Assembly (NCBI GenBank): GCA_026706075.1 | Contig: JAPOZM010000113.1 | Span: 1-64,000 of the forward strand | Reading direction: 5' to 3' | DNA: 64,000 nt | Source: Gemmatimonadaceae bacterium | GTDB lineage: Bacteria > Latescibacterota > UBA2968 > UBA8231 | Shown: positions 18,871 to 27,604 of the stretch, one piece after another | Layout: every line of letters starts with the position of its first letter | Position numbering within the stretch: the first letter of the stretch is position 1 | The notes under the pieces: generated by a model | What the model saw: the letters and a program-made list of their open reading frames with translations, nothing else | Database searches by the model: none | Told to the model about the DNA's origin: nothing | Position numbers and translations under genes: made by a program

Positions 18871-19845
18871 GTGGCACTCCTGCGAGTCGAGGATCTGCGC
18901 ACCGTCTTCCGCACGGAGGACGGGGTCGTGCAGGCGGTGGACGGCGTCTCCTTCGAGGTGCGCGCCGGCTCCACCGTGGGGATCGTCGGCGAGTCGGGCT
19001 GCGGCAAGAGCGTCAGCGCCATGTCGGTCATGCGCCTGATCCCCGACCCTCCCGGGCGCATCGAGGACGGACGGGTCCTGTGGAAGGGAAGGGACCTGCT
19101 CGCCGTCGACGCCGACGAGATGCCCGGGATCCGCGGGCGGGAGATCGCCATGATCTTCCAGGACCCCATGACCTCCCTCAACCCGGTCTTCACCGTGCGC
19201 CGGCAGCTCGGGGAAGTTCTGGAGAAGCGCTTCGGCCTGGAGGGGGAACCCGCAGGCGCGCGCATGGTGGAGATGCTGCGCCGCGTGGGGATCGCCGACG
19301 CCGAGAGCCGGCTGGACCAGTACCCTCACGAGCTCAGCGGCGGCATGAAGCAGCGCATCATGATCGCCATGGCCCTCATGTGCGAGCCGGACCTGCTGAT
19401 CGCCGACGAGCCCACCACCGCCCTCGACGTGACCGTGCAGGCCCAGATCCTGCACCTGATGCAGCAGCTGCAGAGGGAGCTGGGCACGGCCATCCTGCTG
19501 ATCACCCACGACATGGGGGTCGTGGCCGAGACCTGCGACGAGGTGGTGGTCATGTACGCCGGCAAGGTGGTCGAGCGCTGCGGCGTCATCGAGCTCTTCG
19601 AGGGCAGCCGCCACCCCTATACGCGGGGCCTCCTCGACAGCATCCTGCGGCCGGGCCGGCCCAGGGGCGCCGGCGTGCCCACCATCGAGGGGGTCGTGCC
19701 CTCCCTCCTCGATCCTCCGCCGGGATGCCGCTTCGCCGACCGCTGTCCCCGCGCCGAGGAGCTCTGCCGCCGTGAGGATCCGCCTCTGGAACCGGTCGCG
19801 GACGGCCATCTGGCCGCGTGCCACTATCCCCTGGAGGCGGTGTGA
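18871..19845 (+). CDS. oppD: Peptide ABC transporter ATPase, OppD/DppD type
   Basis: This is the first of two ATPases of the importer. Walker A is GESGCGKSVS near residue 40. The signature is ELSGGMKQRIMIAMAL, and the Walker B is LLIADEPTTALD. The C-terminal oligopeptide/dipeptide extension binds an iron-sulfur or metal cluster in homologues and carries the cysteines CRFADRCPRAEELC. The 324-aa length is typical. GTG start 14 nt after the binding-protein gene; overlaps oppF by four bases. Confidence 0.95.
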   Translation: MALLRVEDLRTVFRTEDGVVQAVDGVSFEVRAGSTVGIVGESGCGKSVSAMSVMRLIPDPPGRIEDGRVLWKGRDLLAVDADEMPGIRGREIAMIFQDPMTSLNPVFTVRRQLGEVLEKRFGLEGEPAGARMVEMLRRVGIADAESRLDQYPHELSGGMKQRIMIAMALMCEPDLLIADEPTTALDVTVQAQILHLMQQLQRELGTAILLITHDMGVVAETCDEVVVMYAGKVVERCGVIELFEGSRHPYTRGLLDSILRPGRPRGAGVPTIEGVVPSLLDPPPGCRFADRCPRAEELCRREDPPLEPVADGHLAACHYPLEAV

Positions 19846-20819
19846 GCACCCCCGTCGTCGAGGTCCGCGGCCTGCGCAAGCACTACCCGGTCGGCGGCGG
19901 TCTCTTCGGGCGCCGGAGGCAGAGCGTCAAGGCCGTGGACGGCGTCTCTTTCGACCTGCCGGCGGGCCGGACCCTGGGGCTGGTCGGTGAGTCCGGCTGC
20001 GGCAAATCCACCCTGGGGCGAACCATGATGCGGCTCGAAGATCCGACGGCGGGCGCCGTCCGCTTCGAGGGGCGCGACCTGGCGCAGGCCAGGCCGAAGG
20101 AGCTGTTCGCCCTGCGGCGTGACATGCAGATGATCTTCCAGGACCCCTACTCTTCGCTCAACCCGAGGCTGTCGGTGGGCGAGACCGTGCGCGAGCCACT
20201 CGACGTGCACTCCCTGGGACCGCGGGCCGAGCGCCGGGAGCAGGTCGACGGTCTCCTCGAGGCCGTGGGTCTGGACCCGGCCGTGCAGGACCGCTATCCC
20301 CACGAGTTCTCAGGCGGCCAGCGCCAGCGCATCGGCATCGCCCGCTGCCTCGCCCTGGGGCCGAAGGTCATCGTCGCCGACGAGCCGGTCTCCGCCCTCG
20401 ACGTCTCGGTGCAGGGGCAGGTGCTCAACCTCCTCGTGCGCTTCCAGCAGGAGCGCGGCCTCGCCTACCTGCTCATCTCCCACGACCTGTCGGTGGTGGA
20501 GTACCTCAGCGACCGGGTGGCGGTCATGTACCTCGGACGCCTGGTGGAGGTCGGCCCCCGGGACGAGGTGTTCTCGCGGCCGGCCCATCCCTACACGCGG
20601 GCCCTGCTGGAGGCCGTACCGGTCGCCGACCCCCGCCGCCGCCGCGACCGCGAGCCCCTCCTCGGGGAGACGCCGAGCGCCGTCAACCCGCCCCCGGGGT
20701 GCGCCTTCCACCCCCGGTGCCCCTTCGCCGTCGGCGCCTGCCGGGAGCAGGTCCCGGAGCTGGAGGCCGTCGGCGACGGCGGCCACACCGCCGCCTGCAT
20801 CCGCAAGGACGAGATCTGA
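19842..20819 (+). CDS. oppF: Peptide ABC transporter ATPase, OppF/DppF type
   Basis: This is the second ATPase of the importer. It has Walker A GESGCGKST, signature FSGGQRQRIGIARCLAL, Walker B VIVADEPVSALDVSVQGQ, and the C-terminal cysteine-bearing extension (CAFHPRCPFAVGAC). It is 325 aa and starts with GTG overlapping the oppD stop. It closes the five-gene importer set. The next gene converges from the minus strand 22 bp away, and no convincing terminator is seen between them. Confidence 0.95.
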   Translation: MSTPVVEVRGLRKHYPVGGGLFGRRRQSVKAVDGVSFDLPAGRTLGLVGESGCGKSTLGRTMMRLEDPTAGAVRFEGRDLAQARPKELFALRRDMQMIFQDPYSSLNPRLSVGETVREPLDVHSLGPRAERREQVDGLLEAVGLDPAVQDRYPHEFSGGQRQRIGIARCLALGPKVIVADEPVSALDVSVQGQVLNLLVRFQQERGLAYLLISHDLSVVEYLSDRVAVMYLGRLVEVGPRDEVFSRPAHPYTRALLEAVPVADPRRRRDREPLLGETPSAVNPPPGCAFHPRCPFAVGACREQVPELEAVGDGGHTAACIRKDEI

Positions 20820-20841
20820 AGACGCGGCGCCCGCCGCCCTC

Positions 20842-21564
20842 CTACATCAGGTTCAGCCAGTCGTCGAGGAGGAAGCTGACCCGCCCGATGAGCAGGGACA
20901 GTCGGGCCATGACCGTGTACCCGAAGGAGGCTCCGAAGGAGATCATCAGGAACCAGATGCCGAGCTTGGAGGCGGTGCCCACGGCCCCGGTGTGCTCCAC
21001 GGAGAAGAAGAAGTAGATGAGCACGGTCAGGACCCCCACGAGGATCAGGATCAGGTTGAACCCCTCCCAGGTGAGGGTGATGGGCGCCAGGCTGGGCTCG
21101 ATCTGCCCCAGGACGAAGGAGGACAGGTACCGGGGGATGGTGAGGCCGGCGCCGACGCCGACGACGAAGGCGAAGGAGAGGCGGCTGAGCCAGCCGATGC
21201 GGCGGGAGAACCGGGTCAGCATGAGCAGGCCCAGGAGGGTGGGGAACAGCATCACCCAGGGGTCGTGTCCGCCGCCGCCGCCGTCAAGATCGACGTAGGT
21301 CCGGATGATGTCGTCGAGGAAGACGTTGTACCAAGTGATGCCGAAGACGTACGCCGCGGCGACGCCCACGTACACATGCTCCGCGACCTTGAACAGGGGA
21401 TTGTCCTTGTAGAGGAAGCTGTACAGGGCGAGGGTGAACCCGGCGGCGACGATCACGCCCGCCCCCTCCCAGTCAGCCTCCAGCAGTCCGCCGCCGATGA
21501 GCACGGCGTTGGCCGCGGCGAAGAGAGCGGCGAAGCCGGCGAAGAGGTAGAGGTCTCGAGTCAT
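20842..21564 (-). CDS. Multi-pass membrane protein of the GlmL-like cluster (gene 8)
   Basis: This 240-aa protein is not recognised. It has seven or so hydrophobic segments (for example LYLFAGFAALFAAANAVLIGGG and LILILVGVLTVLIYFFFS), a glycine-rich loop (GGGGGH near residue 98), and a FFFSVEHTGAVG junction before a final amphipathic tail. I took ATG 21564 because TGAGGA lies about five bases upstream. A GTG at 21588 is also open. It is the last gene of the eight-gene minus operon, 7 nt after the preceding stop. Confidence 0.75.
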   Translation of the reverse strand: MTRDLYLFAGFAALFAAANAVLIGGGLLEADWEGAGVIVAAGFTLALYSFLYKDNPLFKVAEHVYVGVAAAYVFGITWYNVFLDDIIRTYVDLDGGGGGHDPWVMLFPTLLGLLMLTRFSRRIGWLSRLSFAFVVGVGAGLTIPRYLSSFVLGQIEPSLAPITLTWEGFNLILILVGVLTVLIYFFFSVEHTGAVGTASKLGIWFLMISFGASFGYTVMARLSLLIGRVSFLLDDWLNLM

Positions 21565-21571
21565 GGCGTCC

Positions 21572-22402
21572 TCAGGCCTGACTGTCACGCCGGCGGGAGG
21601 CGAAGTAGGCGACGTTGCCCAGGATGATGAACAGGACGATGATCAGGTGGGTCACGGACTGCGGCTGCATGCCGTCGGTGGCTCGGCCGGGTGCGTCCAC
21701 CAGCGTCTCGTACTCGGCGGCCCCGGCCAGCCCGCCGAGGAGGCCCACGAGCTGCCCCGACTGCAGGAAGGGGTAGAGGTCGGGGGCCATCACCGCCGTG
21801 CAGCCCCCGCCGAAGGGGAACCGGTGCTTCTCCTGGCCGTACGGGATCCACCAGAACTCCATGGAATCGCCGGCGGCGAAGTCGAAGACGAAGGAGAAGT
21901 CTTTCAGGTTTTCCACCCCCGCCATCACCGGCAGGTCGCCCACCGGGGTCCCCTCGGTGTCGAAGGGGAAGGTGTCGGCCACGCTCTGCCCCATGTTCAG
22001 CACCACCGCCTGATAGCCGATCTTGTAGCCCAGGAAAGCGTAGTCGACCCCGTACCGTCGGCCGAACTCGGCGGCCAGCTCGTCCATCACCGGCTGGGCG
22101 AGCCCCACCGCCTCGGGCCACAGGCAGATGGCGACCACCTTCAGCCCCCGTTGGAAGAGGTGGCGCACGACGGCGCGGGTCATCGGTACCATCTCCGGCT
22201 CGGTGCTGGCGCCGTACGAGAATGAGACCAGCACCGGCCGGCCGGCGTCCTCGGCGGCCACTCTCTCGATCTCGTCGTACACCGAACGCACCGTGGGAGA
22301 CGGCTTTATCGGAAGGGGGAGGTCCACGAGCAGGGGGATGGCCACGCCCAGAAAGACGAAAACGAAGATGAAACGGCGGTCCAGGTTGATCAGCCGGTCC
22401 AT
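21572..22402 (-). CDS. Membrane-anchored periplasmic protein of the GlmL-like cluster (gene 7)
   Basis: This 276-aa protein is not recognised. A hydrophobic helix near residues 11-28 (FIFVFVFLGVAIPLLVDLPL) and a second one near 252-268 (VTHLIIVLFIILGNVAYFA) bracket about 220 residues. That region has an alpha/beta look (RPVLVSFSYGASTEPEM, VVRHLFQRGLKVVAICLWPE), and should face the periplasm if both ends are cytoplasmic. A strong GGAGGAG stands just before its ATG. It begins 3 nt after the stop of gene 6. Confidence 0.75.
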   Translation of the reverse strand: MDRLINLDRRFIFVFVFLGVAIPLLVDLPLPIKPSPTVRSVYDEIERVAAEDAGRPVLVSFSYGASTEPEMVPMTRAVVRHLFQRGLKVVAICLWPEAVGLAQPVMDELAAEFGRRYGVDYAFLGYKIGYQAVVLNMGQSVADTFPFDTEGTPVGDLPVMAGVENLKDFSFVFDFAAGDSMEFWWIPYGQEKHRFPFGGGCTAVMAPDLYPFLQSGQLVGLLGGLAGAAEYETLVDAPGRATDGMQPQSVTHLIIVLFIILGNVAYFASRRRDSQA

Positions 22403-22405
22403 GGT

Positions 22406-23065
22406 CTACTCCTCCCCCCCGCCGCCGAGATAGGAACGCTCGATGCCGAAGATGATGCGCAGGGAGGTGGCGATGGCGCCGAGACTGACACCGAGCAGGA
22501 TGCCGCGCTTGGCCGCCATGTTGGGCACCGTCATGAGCCACTGCATGGCCTCGGGGATGGCCTCGGAGATATAGCCCCCGATCGGCACCCGTCCGAGCAT
22601 GACGATCACCGCCGAGACCAGCAGGATCGCCGCCTCGGGGGTGCGCGCCCGGAAGGTGCGGTACGCCGCCGAGGAGATGAAGAAGGCCAGGGTGGAGAAC
22701 ATCGTCGCCGAACTGGCCACGTGGATGTGGGTGAACATCCATTGGTAGGCGCCGGTCTTGGACTGCGCCTGCAGAGGTCCCTGGCCCTCGTTGTAGAGGA
22801 CGAAGAGGCACATGACGCCGAAGCTGATGTAGACGATCAGGCTGTAGGCCCAGCCGGACTGCCGCAGGCGAATCTTGGACCAGTGCAGGTTGAGGAGGCT
22901 GTAGAGACCGAGGAAGTAGGCGAAGGCGGAGACCACCCGCAGCCACAGGGCGAAGGCCTGTGTGGTCTCTTCCGCATAGGGGTGGGGGCTGTAGAAGATG
23001 GCGAAGCCGGCGACGCCGAAGAGAAAGCAGATGGCGAAGGGCAGGGTCCGTGTCAGGAAGGGCAT
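22406..23065 (-). CDS. Multi-pass membrane protein of the GlmL-like cluster (gene 6)
   Basis: This 219-aa protein has six to seven predicted transmembrane helices, for example TLPFAICFLFGVAGFAIFYS, SLIVYISFGVMCLFVLY, and AILLVSAVIVMLGRVPIGGY. It ends in a charged tail, GGGGEE. I do not recognise the family. The topology resembles small integral subunits of membrane complexes. It is separated from gene 5 by 10 nt and from gene 7 by 3 nt, so all three are surely co-translated from one message. Confidence 0.75.
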   Translation of the reverse strand: MPFLTRTLPFAICFLFGVAGFAIFYSPHPYAEETTQAFALWLRVVSAFAYFLGLYSLLNLHWSKIRLRQSGWAYSLIVYISFGVMCLFVLYNEGQGPLQAQSKTGAYQWMFTHIHVASSATMFSTLAFFISSAAYRTFRARTPEAAILLVSAVIVMLGRVPIGGYISEAIPEAMQWLMTVPNMAAKRGILLGVSLGAIATSLRIIFGIERSYLGGGGEE

Positions 23066-23075
23066 CGGCTTCCTC

Positions 23076-24284
23076 TCACAGGGAGGCGGACAGGTGGGTC
23101 AGGAAGTCGACGCCGGCCGTGGACAGGACGGTGCCGGCGATGAGCACGAGGATGAGCGCGGCCTTGCCCACGTCCTGGCCCCGCAGGCTGCCGAGGAGGC
23201 GCGGCTCCTTCGACAGGTAGGCGCTGGCCGCGTAGAGCTCCTCCCCCATCAGAGTGTAGTCGCAGGTGGTGACGAAGAACGGCAGCTGGGTATAGGCGTC
23301 GGTGCCGGCGATCTGAATGGCGCCCGTGGTGCTGCCGGTCTCGGTGAGGAGCAGCGACTCGGCGTAGAAGTAGCCCATCATGATGTGCGCCGCGGGACGG
23401 TCGCGGACCATGATGCCCTCCAGGGCCGCGGCGTAGGAGAACTGCTCGGTGCCGGCCATGAACACGTCCCCGGGCCGGTAGGCGTCGGGCCGGCCCTCCT
23501 CCAGGCAGGCCTCCTTCACCACCTCCTGGCTCACCGACATGACCACGGGGTCGACGTTGGCCACCCGCAACTCGGCGTCCAGGCGCGCCGTGCGCCGGGC
23601 CACCCTTCCGAGGATGTTGACGGCGGCGATCGTCGGGATCTGGTCCATGCCCTTCAGCCCGTGGACGAAGAGCACCGAGCGGCCCATCTCGGTGGCCCGC
23701 CCAAGGGCCTCGTCGAGGGCTTCCAGGCCCCCGATGCGCCGGATGTACAGCTCCCGGCGCCTGGCCACGGCGATGAACAGGAGGATCACCACCGACAGGG
23801 CGACCGCGAGGACGAGGTTGTTCAGCTTGGCGGTGTTGAACAGGTTGGGCGCTGGCGCGGCTGCAGCCGGATGGCTGCGCCTCGACTCCGCGCCCTCCCC
23901 GGCGACGAGGCGCACATGGTAGGTCCTGCCGTCCTCCAGGGGTCTGGGGGTCTCCTCCCCTTCCGGCGTGCAGCCCGTGAGGTGAAGCAAGTAGCGTTGC
24001 GCGTTGGCGTCGTCGTAGCCGAAGAGGGCCGGCTCGTCGGACATCCGCGCGGGGGCCATGGCCTCGGCCGCCAGGTGGAAGGGGCCCTCGGGTGATTCGG
24101 CGAGGTAGACGCGGTAGAGGCTGCCGGCGGGGGCGGCATCGGCGCGCCAGGTCAGGCTCAGGCTGCCGCCGGCGTCGTTCGGCGTGTCGAACAGATCGAC
24201 GTCGATCGCCGACTGCGCTCCGGCTGCCGTCATCAGCAGGAGTCCGGCGATCAGGATCTGGGTTGCTCTCGAGCCTTCGGTCAT
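23076..24284 (-). CDS. Fibronectin-III-like, membrane-anchored protein of the GlmL-like cluster (gene 5)
   Basis: This 402-aa protein has clear modular order: signal peptide (ATQILIAGLLLMTAAGAQS); one FN3-like beta domain about residues 28-135 (SLSLTWRADAAPAGSLYRVY); a transmembrane helix near 153-173 (LNNLVLAVALSVVILLFIAV); a soluble alpha/beta domain about 175-375 rich in GLEALDEAL and HGLKGMDQIPTIAAVN motifs; and a C-terminal hydrophobic helix. It reminds me of proteins grouped as DUF6754, but I could not check this. Its ATG overlaps the stop of gene 4 (ATGA). Confidence 0.78.
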   Translation of the reverse strand: MTEGSRATQILIAGLLLMTAAGAQSAIDVDLFDTPNDAGGSLSLTWRADAAPAGSLYRVYLAESPEGPFHLAAEAMAPARMSDEPALFGYDDANAQRYLLHLTGCTPEGEETPRPLEDGRTYHVRLVAGEGAESRRSHPAAAAPAPNLFNTAKLNNLVLAVALSVVILLFIAVARRRELYIRRIGGLEALDEALGRATEMGRSVLFVHGLKGMDQIPTIAAVNILGRVARRTARLDAELRVANVDPVVMSVSQEVVKEACLEEGRPDAYRPGDVFMAGTEQFSYAAALEGIMVRDRPAAHIMMGYFYAESLLLTETGSTTGAIQIAGTDAYTQLPFFVTTCDYTLMGEELYAASAYLSKEPRLLGSLRGQDVGKAALILVLIAGTVLSTAGVDFLTHLSASL

Positions 24285-25408
24285 CCTGCGATCAGCTCCA
24301 CATTGGCCCGCGGCACCACGGCCCGCGAGCCGTCCTCGAACTCGACCTCCAGCACCCGCACCGAGGCGCCGGACTCGACCGCCCGCAGGTCGGGGATCAA
24401 CTCGCCCACCCTGCCGATGCGGCCGAAGTACGGGGCCCGGATGATACGAAGGGGGTCTCCCTGCGCCATCCCTCCCCCGCGGCTTCCCTCCCCGGCCTCG
24501 ACCTCTCCCGGCCCCGTCGGGTCAGGGACGATGATCTCGGGGCGCATGACCCCCGCCCGGATCTGGGTCGCCCCCGAGATCGAGGCCTGGCGGCCATGGC
24601 AGTCACGGAGGATCTCGAAGGTCCGGCCGGCCATGGCGATCTCGCCGAACCCCTCGGTGACGACCACCGTCAGTCCGATCTCCTCGGTGCCGGTGATGGC
24701 GACCCCGAGGTCGTAGCCCAGCAGCCGCCGCAGGTCCCGATCGCGGATCCCGCCCCCGATCACCCCGGCGGCGCCCGCCTCGCGGGCCCGGTCGATCGCC
24801 TCGTACGACAGCAGACCCGTGACCACCACGATCCGGCCCGAGCACTCGTCGTCGATCCGGTCCGCTGCCAGCGGCTCCCCGGGGTTCTCCGCGAGCATGT
24901 GGAGGGGCCCGTAGCGCTCGCCGCCGACACCGAAGATTCCCTGCACGAAGGCCCCCCGCGTCTCCACCACCACCCCTTCGTTCTCGATGACCTCGACCAC
25001 CTGGCCGTCGACGTAGGCCCGCACCTCCACGGGCAGGGCCGGCTCCCGGAGCAGGACCTGCCCGGTCACCTGCGAGATGCTGTCCACCGTGCCGTCGATG
25101 GGGGACTCCACCGTGGTCTTGAACCACTTGATGAAGGGGCGCGTCTCGGCGATCGGCTCCCCCCTGTTCACGGGGTCGCCCTCGGCCTTGAGCATGAACC
25201 CCGGCAGCTCCTCGGCGGTGATGCCCAGGCGGTTGACGACGTTCACCGTGGAGACGCTGCCGGGCAGCTCGGTGCGGGCCACCACCTGCTCGCGCTCGAC
25301 GGCGTCGCCCACGGCGGCCAGCACCTGGCCCCGCAGCGGCAGACGGCGGGTCCGCCGCAGGAGGGTGGTGGGCGTCACCGAGAGTCCGGGCGTGTAGGCG
25401 TGGGCCAT
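24281..25408 (-). CDS. Barrel-sandwich/SH3-like soluble protein of the GlmL-like cluster (gene 4)
   Basis: This 375-aa protein is not recognised and has no signal or membrane helix. The first 120 residues read like nested barrel-sandwich (lipoyl/biotinyl-type or RnfC-type) folds: GQVLAAVGDAV, KAEGDPVNRGEPIAE and VESPIDGTVDSISQVTGQVL. A middle alpha/beta part follows (AIDRAREAGAAGVIGGGI), then a small C-terminal SH3/KOW-like barrel (YFGRIGRVGELIP, EVEFEDGSRAVVPRANVE). No lipoylation or biotinylation lysine motif stands out. Its ATG overlaps the stop of the GlmL-like gene (TGATG). Confidence 0.75.
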   Translation of the reverse strand: MAHAYTPGLSVTPTTLLRRTRRLPLRGQVLAAVGDAVEREQVVARTELPGSVSTVNVVNRLGITAEELPGFMLKAEGDPVNRGEPIAETRPFIKWFKTTVESPIDGTVDSISQVTGQVLLREPALPVEVRAYVDGQVVEVIENEGVVVETRGAFVQGIFGVGGERYGPLHMLAENPGEPLAADRIDDECSGRIVVVTGLLSYEAIDRAREAGAAGVIGGGIRDRDLRRLLGYDLGVAITGTEEIGLTVVVTEGFGEIAMAGRTFEILRDCHGRQASISGATQIRAGVMRPEIIVPDPTGPGEVEAGEGSRGGGMAQGDPLRIIRAPYFGRIGRVGELIPDLRAVESGASVRVLEVEFEDGSRAVVPRANVELIAG

Positions 25409-27279
25409 CAGTCCGTCTCCCCGTAGAGCCCGAGGGCGCCGCTCCAGTCGCCGATCCGGGCCCGCCGCTCCCCGTCCTCCTCCGGGAAGCTCAGGGGGCG
25501 GCCCCGGCCGTCGAGGACCAGTCCGACGACGCCGCCCCTGACCAGGGCCCGGTGCTCCTGCCCCGGGCCGGACCCGGCGTCCCGGCCGCGGCCCGGCGAG
25601 ATCGTCATCTCCGCCTCCTCGCCGTCGGCCAGCGGCAGCAGCCGCAGCTCGCCGCAGCGCAGCTCTCCCCCCACCGGCCCGTCCGCCAGGTGCAGCTCGT
25701 AGGTGGCGCAGACCTCGCCGGACTTGCCGTCGCCCGAAGGGGCGACGCAGGTGCCCAGGTAGATGATGCAGTCGCGCTCGAAGACGTCGGTGGCGGCCTG
25801 CTCGTCCACCGAGGCCAGCACCCCGAGGTGGGGCATCATGAAGATGCTGTCCACGGCGAGCTGGGTGACCCCCTCGGGCTGGAAGGCGTCGACCAGCATG
25901 GCGGCGGTCTGGGCCCGGCGGGGTGCGTGCGAGAGCACGCCGCCGCTGCCGACCAGCAGGTCGAGGACCATCATGTCCACCAGGCTCTCGCCCGTGGCCT
26001 CCTGGTCGAAGACGTCGGAGAGGGTGCGCTCGCTCTGCACCCCCTTCAGGCCGACGGCCAGCTCCCGGTGCTGCACGAGGGCCAGCCGCAGGGCCTCGCG
26101 GGCCACGGCGTGCTCGATCTGCAGCTCCTCCAGCATGTGGGGGATCGTCGTGGGGCGGATCATCTTGTTCTTGATGCGGTCGCGCAGGTCGGCCTCGTCG
26201 ATGTCGAAGGGGATCCAGCGCACGACGTTCTCCAGGGAGGCCTCGGCCAGGACGTTGGAGATGCTGTAGGACATGCCGAGGTTGGCGCTCACCGTGCGGT
26301 TGAAGACGGTGCCCGGACCCTCCGGCGCCCCGGCGTCATCCGTCCCGTCTTCCCCGGGGGCGGGGTCCGCCTGTCCTTCCGCGGCCGTGTGGAAGACGCT
26401 GAAGACGTCGGTCGTGGCGCCGCCGATGTCGACGCCGAGGACGTCGATCCCCTTGCGTCGGGCGATGGCCTGCATGATCCGGCCCACCGCCGCCGGCGTC
26501 GGCATGATCGGCGCCGCGGTCCACGAGATCAGCTTCGAGTACCCGGGGGCCTGGGCCATCACGTGCTCGAGGAACAGGTCGTGGATGACGTGCCGCGCCG
26601 GCCCGAGGTTCTCGCGCTCCAGGACGGGGCGCAGGTTCTCGGTCACGTGCAGGGCCGTGCGCTCGCCGAGGACGCGCTCCACCTCGGGGCCGGCGTCCCG
26701 GTTGCCGGCGAAGATCACGGGCAGCTCGAAGCCGGCGCCGAACCGGGGCCGGGGGTCGGCGGCGGCCACGTACTCCGCCAGCTCGACCACGTGGGAGACG
26801 GTGCCGCCGTCGGTGCCGCCCGAGAGAAGCACCATGTCGGGGCGCAGATGGCGGATGCGCTCGATCTTCTCATGGGGCTGGCGGCCGTCGTTGGAGGCGA
26901 GCACGTCCATGACGATGGCTCCGGCCCCGAGGGCGCAGCGCTGGGCGCTCTCGCCGGTCATCGTCTGCACGACACCGGCGACCATCATCTGCAGGCCGCC
27001 GCCGGCGCTCGAGGTGGAGATGTAGATGTCGACGCCGTGTCCGTCCGCCGCCGGTGTGATGATGCGCTCGCCGTCCAGGATCCGCCGCCCGGACAGCTCC
27101 TCCACCTCCTGGATGGCGTTGAGGACGCCGCGGGTCACGTCTTCGAAGGGCGCCTCCACCGTGGTCGGGGCCTCGCCGCGGAAGGTCTGCCGGTAGCCTT
27201 CATCCAGGCGCTCGATGAGAATCGCCTTGGTGGTGGTGCTGCCACAGTCGGTGGCGATGATGACGTCCGGTCTATCCAC
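25408..27279 (-). CDS. GlmL/MutL-like ASKHA-fold ATPase (orphan), cluster gene 3
   Basis: This 623-aa protein resembles GlmL, the chaperone-like partner of B12-dependent glutamate mutase. The actin/Hsp70-type phosphate-1 loop is DCGSTTTKA at residues 11-19. A serine- and glycine-rich STSSAGGG follows near 88-95. A glycine loop VLLSGGTDGGT lies near 150-160, and the phosphate-2 loop LGVDIGGATTDVFS near 281-294. An acidic low-complexity insert follows near 300-325. No mutase subunit (GlmS or GlmE) or other B12 enzyme is present, and the neighbours are membrane proteins. The ancestral reactivation role is therefore doubtful. The GTG start overlaps gene 2 by 8 nt. Confidence 0.85.
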   Translation of the reverse strand: MDRPDVIIATDCGSTTTKAILIERLDEGYRQTFRGEAPTTVEAPFEDVTRGVLNAIQEVEELSGRRILDGERIITPAADGHGVDIYISTSSAGGGLQMMVAGVVQTMTGESAQRCALGAGAIVMDVLASNDGRQPHEKIERIRHLRPDMVLLSGGTDGGTVSHVVELAEYVAAADPRPRFGAGFELPVIFAGNRDAGPEVERVLGERTALHVTENLRPVLERENLGPARHVIHDLFLEHVMAQAPGYSKLISWTAAPIMPTPAAVGRIMQAIARRKGIDVLGVDIGGATTDVFSVFHTAAEGQADPAPGEDGTDDAGAPEGPGTVFNRTVSANLGMSYSISNVLAEASLENVVRWIPFDIDEADLRDRIKNKMIRPTTIPHMLEELQIEHAVAREALRLALVQHRELAVGLKGVQSERTLSDVFDQEATGESLVDMMVLDLLVGSGGVLSHAPRRAQTAAMLVDAFQPEGVTQLAVDSIFMMPHLGVLASVDEQAATDVFERDCIIYLGTCVAPSGDGKSGEVCATYELHLADGPVGGELRCGELRLLPLADGEEAEMTISPGRGRDAGSGPGQEHRALVRGGVVGLVLDGRGRPLSFPEEDGERRARIGDWSGALGLYGETD

Positions 27280-27604
27280 GGCGCCGGTTCTCCCCGTCGG
27301 TGATCGCCTCGATGATCCAGTCGATGCTGCGGCGCCTTTCGAGCAGTCCCTGAAGGCGGTCGTACTCGGCAGGCGAGAAGGCGAGCTTCAGCATGGGGCC
27401 GGCGAAGGCGAGCACCTGGCTGCCCATGAAGCTCAGGGGCCGGGAGCTCTCCAACGCCATCAGGGCCGGTGCCGTCATGCGGCGGCGCACGACGAGGCGG
27501 GCCAGGCGCTCTATGAGGGCCCGCTCCTCCTCGGAGAGAGGTTCCCCGGAGTCGAGGGCGAAGGCGTGGGACCAGCCGCGCCGCAGGCGCTCAAGCGGGG
27601 ACAC
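27272..27604 (-). CDS. Small helical protein of the GlmL-like cluster (gene 2)
   Basis: This 110-aa protein of unknown function is predicted mostly helical and charged (LSEEERALIERLARLVVRRR, then LLERRRSIDWIIEAI), with a hydrophobic middle (MGSQVLAFAGPMLKLAFS). I chose GTG 27604, which overlaps gene 1 by 14 nt. The frame is open upstream to 27667, but that part only shadows gene 1. Its end overlaps the GlmL-like start by 8 nt. The size and helicity suggest a small partner or adaptor. Confidence 0.65.
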   Translation of the reverse strand: MSPLERLRRGWSHAFALDSGEPLSEEERALIERLARLVVRRRMTAPALMALESSRPLSFMGSQVLAFAGPMLKLAFSPAEYDRLQGLLERRRSIDWIIEAITDGENRRRG

